This document shows positions 1 to 6,418 of a DNA stretch of 6,418 bases, piece after piece. The position numbers and the translations under genes were made by a program. Under the pieces are notes generated by a model. It saw nothing but the letters and a program-made list of their open reading frames with translations, searched no databases and was not told where the DNA came from. The number at the start of each line of letters is the position of its first letter. Position 1 is the stretch's first letter. Source of the DNA: Acidobacteriota bacterium. Lineage in GTDB: Bacteria > Acidobacteriota > Vicinamibacteria > Vicinamibacterales > SCN-69-37. Location of the stretch: contig JANLHE010000067.1 in NCBI GenBank assembly GCA_024653875.1, positions 1-6,418 of the forward strand, read 5' to 3'.

Positions 1-2030
1 GCCACATCCACCGACGCCGTGTACTTGGTGCCGCGGCTCGGAAAGATGGGCTCGTTGATCGTGTTGTACATGATGCTGGGCGAGATCTTGCTGATCTGGC
101 GCTTGCCGCCGGAGTCAATCAGCAGCGACTCGCGCAGCAGCGGATTCCCGTCGAGCACCGACGGCTGCGTGTAGATATCCGCGATGTTCTTCACCTCGAC
201 GTTTTCAAAGCTGTAGCCGATGAAGAACCGCGCCCAGCTGGCCACCGGGAATCCGAACAGGATGTTCGCGCCCGTGGACCCCTGGGTGAACTGGAACGGA
301 TAGATGACCTGGCGTGAATACAGGTCGATGCCCGCGGTGATGGGCCGGTCGAAGAGGAACGGCTCGGTGAACGCGATCTGATAGTTGCGGGCCTGCGATC
401 CCTTCTGCGCCGAGAGCGACAAGGTCTCGCCCCGGCCCATGAAGTTCGACGTCTGGAAACCCAGCTGGCCGAAGAACCCCTCGAACTGCGAGACACCCGC
501 GCCGAAGCTGAGCTGGTTGCGGTTCTGTTCCTCGAACTTCAGCCGCACGTCCACCTTGCCTTCGGCGTTCGGCGTCTTCTCGATCGTCACGGAGTCTTCG
601 CCTTCGAGCGGTTTGAAGTAGCCCAGCTGGTTCAGGCGGCGCACGCTGAACTTCAGCGACTCCATGTTGAACACGCCGCCTTCCACCAGCCGCATCTCGC
701 GGCGGATGACCGAATCGCGCGTGGTGGTGTTGCCCAGGAAGGTCAACCGGTTCAGGAGGTACCGGTCGTTCTCCTCGATCTTGATGACGAGGTCCACCTC
801 GGGCGTTCCGGTGAATCCCGGGATGGGTTCGCCGGTGTCGAGGCTGAGATCGTTCGGCGTCAGTTCCGGATAGGGACTGAACTCCCAGTAGCCGGCCGAC
901 CCGTAGAACTCGGTGAGCTTCTCGAAGCCCTTGCGGATGTGCTTCTCCGAGTAGTAGTCGCCGACCTTGAGCTTGGTGAAGACCGACAGGATGACCGGCG
1001 TGGGCACGTTGTCGTTGCCCGAGACCGAGATGGACTTGATGCGGTACCGCGCGCGCTCGTCCACCGGAATCCGCAGCCGCACCCAGCGGGTCTTGCCGTC
1101 CGCCGAGTCTTCAAGCGGCTCGATCTGCGGCTGGCCCACCTTCGCGAACACGTAGCCCTTCTCGCGGAAATACCGCTCCAGGGCGGAGGCGTCCTCCGCG
1201 AACTTGGTCTCCTGGTAAGTGCCGCCGCCGCCGATGAACGACAGGAACCCGCGCGCCTTGTTGACCTTGAGCTGGCCGCGCAGGTCGCCGTCACTGACCT
1301 GCTCGTTGCCGTCGAAGACCACCTCGCGGATCTTGACCTTCGGCCCCTGGTCGATCGTGAAGGAGAGGTGCACCAGCTTCTGTCCGCCGGCCATCGGCTT
1401 GGTGCTCGGGGTCACCGTGGCGAACTGAAACCCCTTCTCGGAGTACAACTCCTTCACCACGCCCGCCACGCGCCGCACGATGGCGTCGTCAATGGGCGAG
1501 TCGAGCTTGAGGTCGATGCTCAGCTCCGAGAGCTTCTTCTCGATGTCGGCGACCGGCACTTCCTTGGAGCCCGGGTAGTCCACGATCTTGACCCGCCGGC
1601 GCTCTTCGATGATGAAGATGACGTGTTTCCCCATGACCCCATTGGGGTACGGCCGGTCGATCACCTCGATGCGCAGGTCATCCAGGAACGGGGTGGTCCA
1701 CAGGCGGTCGAAGTCCGCCAGGATGTCGGCCTCGTTGTACGGCACCCAGGTGTTCGTCGAGGGCGAGCTCGGGCGGGTGCGGATGTAATACAGGTAGGTC
1801 TCCTGCGGCACCACGCTGAAGGTGTTTTCCGGGACGAACCGCAGCTCGATGCCACGGAGCACGGGGCCGGTCCCGGCAGGCGGCATGGCCTGGGCGGGCG
1901 GCTGCGCGGCCTGGCCCGCGGGCGGCTGCGGTGGCGGCGTCTGGGCCGACGCGGCCGTCACCAGCCACGGACCCGACAGGACCAGCGCCGTCACGACCGA
2001 GCGGGCGGTTCTTGCACACACAAACTTCAT
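1..2030 (-). CDS. bamA: Outer membrane protein assembly factor BamA (3' end outside the window)
   Basis: BamA is the core of the Bam complex, which folds and inserts beta-barrel proteins into the outer membrane. The visible 676 residues start with a signal peptide (basic MKFVCARTAR, hydrophobic 11-25, likely cleavage after ASA at 27-29). A Pro/Ala/Gln-rich linker follows (about 31-56), then five POTRA-type modules at roughly 57-142, 145-230, 231-325, 327-420 and 421-502. The clearest are modules 3 to 5, with VVFDGNEQVSD, ISVSGNDNVPT and LTFLGNTTTRDSVIRREM. The barrel begins near 503 and includes the family motif SNFMGRGE (528-535). The left edge cuts the barrel before the expected L6 VRGF motif; by comparison with E. 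coli BamA about 200 residues are missing. The ATG at 2030 is chosen because a signal peptide follows directly and AGGG lies 9 bases upstream. POTRA1 is divergent, and module 4 carries extra residues near its end. The identification is firm; a generic Omp85 paralogue is less likely given five POTRAs and the lol context. Confidence 0.95.
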   Translation of the reverse strand, partial: MKFVCARTARSVVTALVLSGPWLVTAASAQTPPPQPPAGQAAQPPAQAMPPAGTGPVLRGIELRFVPENTFSVVPQETYLYYIRTRPSSPSTNTWVPYNEADILADFDRLWTTPFLDDLRIEVIDRPYPNGVMGKHVIFIIEERRRVKIVDYPGSKEVPVADIEKKLSELSIDLKLDSPIDDAIVRRVAGVVKELYSEKGFQFATVTPSTKPMAGGQKLVHLSFTIDQGPKVKIREVVFDGNEQVSDGDLRGQLKVNKARGFLSFIGGGGTYQETKFAEDASALERYFREKGYVFAKVGQPQIEPLEDSADGKTRWVRLRIPVDERARYRIKSISVSGNDNVPTPVILSVFTKLKVGDYYSEKHIRKGFEKLTEFYGSAGYWEFSPYPELTPNDLSLDTGEPIPGFTGTPEVDLVIKIEENDRYLLNRLTFLGNTTTRDSVIRREMRLVEGGVFNMESLKFSVRRLNQLGYFKPLEGEDSVTIEKTPNAEGKVDVRLKFEEQNRNQLSFGAGVSQFEGFFGQLGFQTSNFMGRGETLSLSAQKGSQARNYQIAFTEPFLFDRPITAGIDLYSRQVIYPFQFTQGSTGANILFGFPVASWARFFIGYSFENVEVKNIADIYTQPSVLDGNPLLRESLLIDSGGKRQISKISPSIMYNTINEPIFPSRGTKYTASVDV
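1887..1931 (-). repeat. Imperfect tandem repeat coding the BamA Pro/Gln-rich linker
   Basis: Two adjacent copies of a GC-rich unit (plus-strand 1887-1907 and 1908-1931) differ mainly by one extra codon. They encode QPPAGQA then AQPPAQA in the segment just after the BamA signal peptide. It looks like a local slippage duplication in a flexible, low-complexity linker, so copy number may vary between strains. It is not a mobile element. Confidence 0.5.
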
Positions 2031-2031
2031 C

Positions 2032-2043
2032 AGGGTCAACCCT
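2032..2043 (-). promoter_or_regulatory. bamA ribosome-binding site within a short palindrome
   Basis: On the minus strand the sequence AGGGTTGACCCT lies immediately before the bamA ATG (one base between). AGGG (2040-2043) is the only reasonable Shine-Dalgarno match, with a 9-base spacer. AGGG can pair with CCCT across a TTGA loop, so the ribosome-binding site could be weakly masked in a 4-bp hairpin. The pairing is visible in the sequence; any regulatory effect is inference and the hairpin is short. Confidence 0.45.
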
Positions 2044-2067
2044 AAAAAACGCCCCCTCGCGGGGGCG
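2044..2067 (-). terminator. Intrinsic (Rho-independent) terminator between clpC and bamA
   Basis: On the minus strand a 7-bp all-GC stem (CGCCCCC paired with GGGGGCG, loop GCGA; 2050-2067) is followed directly by six T residues (2044-2049). This is the classic form of an intrinsic terminator for transcription coming from clpC. The T-tract ends only 13 bases before the bamA start codon, so the element also lies in any bamA leader starting upstream of it and could act as a partial terminator or attenuator. Confidence 0.8.
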
Positions 2068-2075
2068 GAACAGTC

Positions 2076-2099
2076 GCGGCACACGTTCACGTGTGTCGC
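2076..2099 (-). other. Imperfect hairpin just after clpC
   Basis: CACACG and CGTGTG form a 6-bp stem around a TGAA loop. GCG/CGC extends it by three pairs beyond one A-C mismatch. It starts 5 bases after the clpC stop codon and precedes the terminator by 8 bases. It may protect the 3' end of the clpC message or act with the terminator as an alternative structure; no T-tract follows it, so it is not itself a terminator. Only the pairing is seen; the role is unknown. Confidence 0.5.
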
Positions 2100-2104
2100 A
2101 GATA

Positions 2105-4513
<2,409 letters not shown>

Positions 4514-4515
4514 CC

Positions 4516-4531
4516 CCCGTGATTATACGGG
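4516..4531 (-). promoter_or_regulatory. Possible clpC -10 box within a 16-base inverted repeat
   Basis: On the minus strand a perfect TATAAT (4522-4527) lies 8 bases before the clpC ATG. The arms CCCGT (4527-4531) and ACGGG (4516-4520) form an inverted repeat overlapping it. No good -35 hexamer is seen at 16-18 bases spacing (the best, TGCTCA at 4544-4549, matches three of six positions). Transcription from this box would begin about 1-3 bases before the ATG, giving a nearly leaderless message. That fits the absence of a properly spaced Shine-Dalgarno: only a G-run touching the ATG is present. In high-GC DNA this AT box stands out, but function is inference. It is not a CIRCE or CtsR consensus site. 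Confidence 0.35.
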
Positions 4532-4532
4532 A

Positions 4533-5237
4533 TCAGGCAGGGGTGAGCAGGCCGCCCTCAAGGCGCAGGACCCGGTCGCAGGCCGCCGCCAGGACGGGAT
4601 TGTGCGTGGCGATGAGCGACGTCAGGCCGTGTTCGGCGTGCATGTCGCGAATCAACTGGTGGAGGTCCGCCGCGGTCCGTTCGTCCAGATTCCCGGTGGG
4701 TTCATCGGCCAGCAGCAGGGCCGGCCGGGCCACCAGCGCCCGCGCGATGGCCACCCGCTGCTGCTCCCCGCCGGACAAGGCGGACGGCAGGTGCGTGACG
4801 CGGCCCGACAAGCCGACTCGCTCCAGCAGGGCCCCCGCCCTCGCGCGCCGCTCGCCTGCCGGCGTGCCGGCGATGCGCAGGGGCATCTCGACGTTTTCCA
4901 GCGCCGTGAACTCGGGTAGCAGGTGGTGGAACTGGAACACAAAGCCCACGTACCGATTGCGGAACCGGACCAGGGCCTCGTCGGTCATCGCGTGCAGTTC
5001 GGTCTCTCCCAGCCGGATGGCCCCGCCATCACAGGCGTCGAGCCCGCCCAGCACGTGCAACAGCGAGCTCTTCCCCACGCCGGATGCGCCGACAATGGCG
5101 ACCATCTCACCGGGCCGCACATCCAGATCGAGCCCACGCAGCACCTCGATCCGGCTGGTGCCGGTGACGTACGTCTTGACGACGCCCCGGGCTTCGATGC
5201 CCTTCGGACCATGCCGGCCTTGTGTCTGCGAGGTCAT
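4533..5237 (-). CDS. lolD: Lipoprotein-releasing system ATP-binding protein LolD
   Basis: LolD is the cytoplasmic ATPase of the LolCDE-type ABC transporter, which extracts mature lipoproteins from the inner membrane and hands them to the periplasmic carrier LolA. The 234-residue protein has Walker A GASGVGKS (50-57), Q-loop Q102 inside the LolD-typical string FQFHHLLPEFTALENV, signature LSGGEQQ (154-160), Walker B LLLADEP (174-180), D-loop GNLD (182-185) and switch histidine H212. The start at 5237 is chosen because its ATG overlaps the upstream permease stop as ATGA, the usual sign of translational coupling. An in-frame ATG at 5309 would add 24 residues that fall inside the permease gene and look non-homologous. 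The length matches the family. MacB-type or FtsE ATPases share the fold, but the FQFHHLLPEF string and the LolC/E partner favour LolD. Confidence 0.95.
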   Translation of the reverse strand: MTSQTQGRHGPKGIEARGVVKTYVTGTSRIEVLRGLDLDVRPGEMVAIVGASGVGKSSLLHVLGGLDACDGGAIRLGETELHAMTDEALVRFRNRYVGFVFQFHHLLPEFTALENVEMPLRIAGTPAGERRARAGALLERVGLSGRVTHLPSALSGGEQQRVAIARALVARPALLLADEPTGNLDERTAADLHQLIRDMHAEHGLTSLIATHNPVLAAACDRVLRLEGGLLTPA

Positions 5238-6418
5238 TGGTACCGCAAGGCCTCCGCCGGGTCCAGCGCCGCCGCGCGGCGTGACGGATAGATGGTGGCG
5301 CCCAGGCAAATCAGCATCGCCGACGCCACGATGGTGATGATGTCCACCGGCACGAGCTCAAATCGCAGATAGGTCACCTGGTAGACATCACCAGGCAGCG
5401 AGAACAACTCGTACTTCTCGGACACCCAGCACACCAGCACGCCCAGGATGGTGCCGGCGCTCGTGCCCACGGCGCCGATCGTCAGCCCCTGCAGCAGGAA
5501 GATGCGACGGATCGCCGCCGCCGGCGCGCCCATCGTCCGCAGAATGCCGATGTCGCGGCTCTTCTCCATCACGAGCAGCACCAGGGACGCGACGATATTG
5601 AGCGCGGCCACCATGACGATCAAGCCGATGGTGAGCGCGATGGCCACCTTCTCGAGCCACAACGCCGCGTAGAGCGATTCGTTCAGCTGCGTCCAGTCTT
5701 CGGAGACGTACGCGTCCCCGAGCGCGGCCTGCAGGCGGGCGCTCACCGCGGGCGCCGCGTCCAGGTCGGCCACCTTGAGCTGCAGCGCGTCCGGGCCGGA
5801 GCGGCTGAGGAAGTCCTGCGCGATCGAGAGGGGGATCAACCCGAAGTTGGCGTCCACCTGGTAAAAGCCCAGTTTGAAGATCCCCACCACCTTGAAAATG
5901 CGGAACCGCGGGGTGATGCCGACCGGTGTCAGCACGCCTTCAGGAGTCATCACCTGCACGGTGTCGCCGAGGGTGGCGTTGAGCCGCGCCGCCAGGTCCA
6001 CGCCCAGCAGAATGGGATCGTAGAGGGGAATCTCGTCAGGACCCACCTCAGGCGGCGCCACCAGATCGGCGAGGCTCCCTTGCTGCATCGCGCCCGCGAG
6101 GTCGGTCACCTGCACTTCGCGCGCGGGATCGATCCCCTTCAACTGCACCGGCTCGGCGCGCCCCGCCAGCTGAATCAGCCCCTGCCCCAGGACTATCGGC
6201 GCCACGCCCACGACGCCGTCCACGCGCATCTTCGCGATCTCGGCGTCCACGTCCAGCAGGCCGCCGCCCCCGGTCTTGTAGACGTTGATGTGCGCGGTGG
6301 CGCCGACAATCCGGTCGCGCATTTCGCCCTGGACTCCGGTCATCAGCGCCGTGGCGATGATGAGCGCCATGACGCCCACGCCCACGCCGAGGATCGACAC
6401 CAGCGAAATCAGCGAGAT
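5234..6418 (-). CDS. lolC: Lipoprotein-releasing ABC transporter permease, LolC/LolE family (5' end outside the window)
   Basis: This is the membrane subunit working with LolD to release lipoproteins from the inner membrane. The visible 394 residues begin inside the first membrane helix (ISLISLVSILGVGVGVMALII, continuing to about 26), so roughly 20-25 N-terminal residues lie beyond the right edge. The in-frame GTG at 6400 falls within this helix and is not the true start. A large periplasmic domain (about 30-255) follows, then three more helices near 257-283, 310-332 and 358-377. Family hallmarks are EDWTQLNESLYAALWLEK before helix 2, the cytoplasmic coupling segment MEKSRDIGILRTMGAP (284-299) and the C-terminal YPSRRAAALDPAEALRY. 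LolC and LolE cannot be told apart here; many non-enteric bacteria have a single permease acting as homodimer. The stop overlaps the lolD start by two bases. Other FtsX/MacB-family permeases are the alternative, but the motifs fit LolC/E best. Confidence 0.93.
   Translation of the reverse strand: MSLISLVSILGVGVGVMALIIATALMTGVQGEMRDRIVGATAHINVYKTGGGGLLDVDAEIAKMRVDGVVGVAPIVLGQGLIQLAGRAEPVQLKGIDPAREVQVTDLAGAMQQGSLADLVAPPEVGPDEIPLYDPILLGVDLAARLNATLGDTVQVMTPEGVLTPVGITPRFRIFKVVGIFKLGFYQVDANFGLIPLSIAQDFLSRSGPDALQLKVADLDAAPAVSARLQAALGDAYVSEDWTQLNESLYAALWLEKVAIALTIGLIVMVAALNIVASLVLLVMEKSRDIGILRTMGAPAAAIRRIFLLQGLTIGAVGTSAGTILGVLVCWVSEKYELFSLPGDVYQVTYLRFELVPVDIITIVASAMLICLGATIYPSRRAAALDPAEALRYQ

Noticed and set aside
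939..2045. Plus-strand open frame of 368 codons opposite bamA
   Set aside because: Antisense to confident POTRA-encoding sequence, with low-complexity Arg/His/Asp-rich translation and no recognisable domain.
4516..4531. Inverted repeat before clpC as a known heat-shock operator (CIRCE or CtsR site)
   Set aside because: Neither the CIRCE arms (TTAGCACTC/GAGTGCTAA) nor the CtsR heptad repeat (GGTCAAA) is present; the repeat is kept only as an unassigned candidate.
5238..5309. Longer lolD with start at 5309
   Set aside because: The added 24 residues fall inside the permease gene and are Gly/Pro-rich. The ATGA overlap at 5234-5237 gives the normal LolD length and a clear coupling signal.
6398..6400. 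GTG at 6400 as the start of the permease
   Set aside because: The frame stays open to the window edge and the upstream codons (ISLISL) continue the first membrane helix typical of LolC/E, so the true start lies outside.

Overview
The window is a high-GC, gene-dense stretch in which all four genes lie on the minus strand. Read in the direction of transcription (right to left) the order is lolC/E-type permease (5' end beyond the right edge), lolD ATPase, a complete ClpC-type AAA+ unfoldase, and bamA (3' end beyond the left edge). No RNA gene, CRISPR array, insertion sequence or phage gene was seen. The only non-coding DNA is a 19-base gap before clpC and a 74-base gap before bamA.

The organism is a diderm (Gram-negative-type) bacterium, because it encodes both the lipoprotein-releasing Lol machinery and the outer-membrane assembly factor BamA. 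A ClpC-type ATPase, rather than ClpA or ClpB, beside Lol and Bam genes, together with high GC, points away from Enterobacteria. It suggests a phylum such as Acidobacteriota or a related lineage. This placement is an inference from family knowledge; no marker gene in the window settles it.

Layout: 5234-6418 is lolC/E; its stop overlaps the lolD start (4533-5237) in an ATGA junction, so the two are translationally coupled. clpC (2105-4513) begins 20 bases after the lolD stop, with a perfect TATAAT box a few bases before its start codon. After clpC comes a short region with an imperfect hairpin, a strong GC stem plus T-tract (intrinsic terminator), and a small palindrome over the ribosome-binding site of bamA (1-2030).

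Functionally, LolC/E and LolD extract mature lipoproteins from the inner membrane using ATP, and BamA inserts beta-barrel proteins into the outer membrane. The lol-bamA grouping is a known envelope-biogenesis arrangement, and the cytoplasmic protein-quality ATPase ClpC is the unexpected member. Points worth a second look are the apparent loss of the UVR/coiled-coil middle domain in ClpC, the terminator only 14 bases before the bamA start, and a possible near-leaderless clpC promoter. I found no convincing evidence of a wholly new system here.
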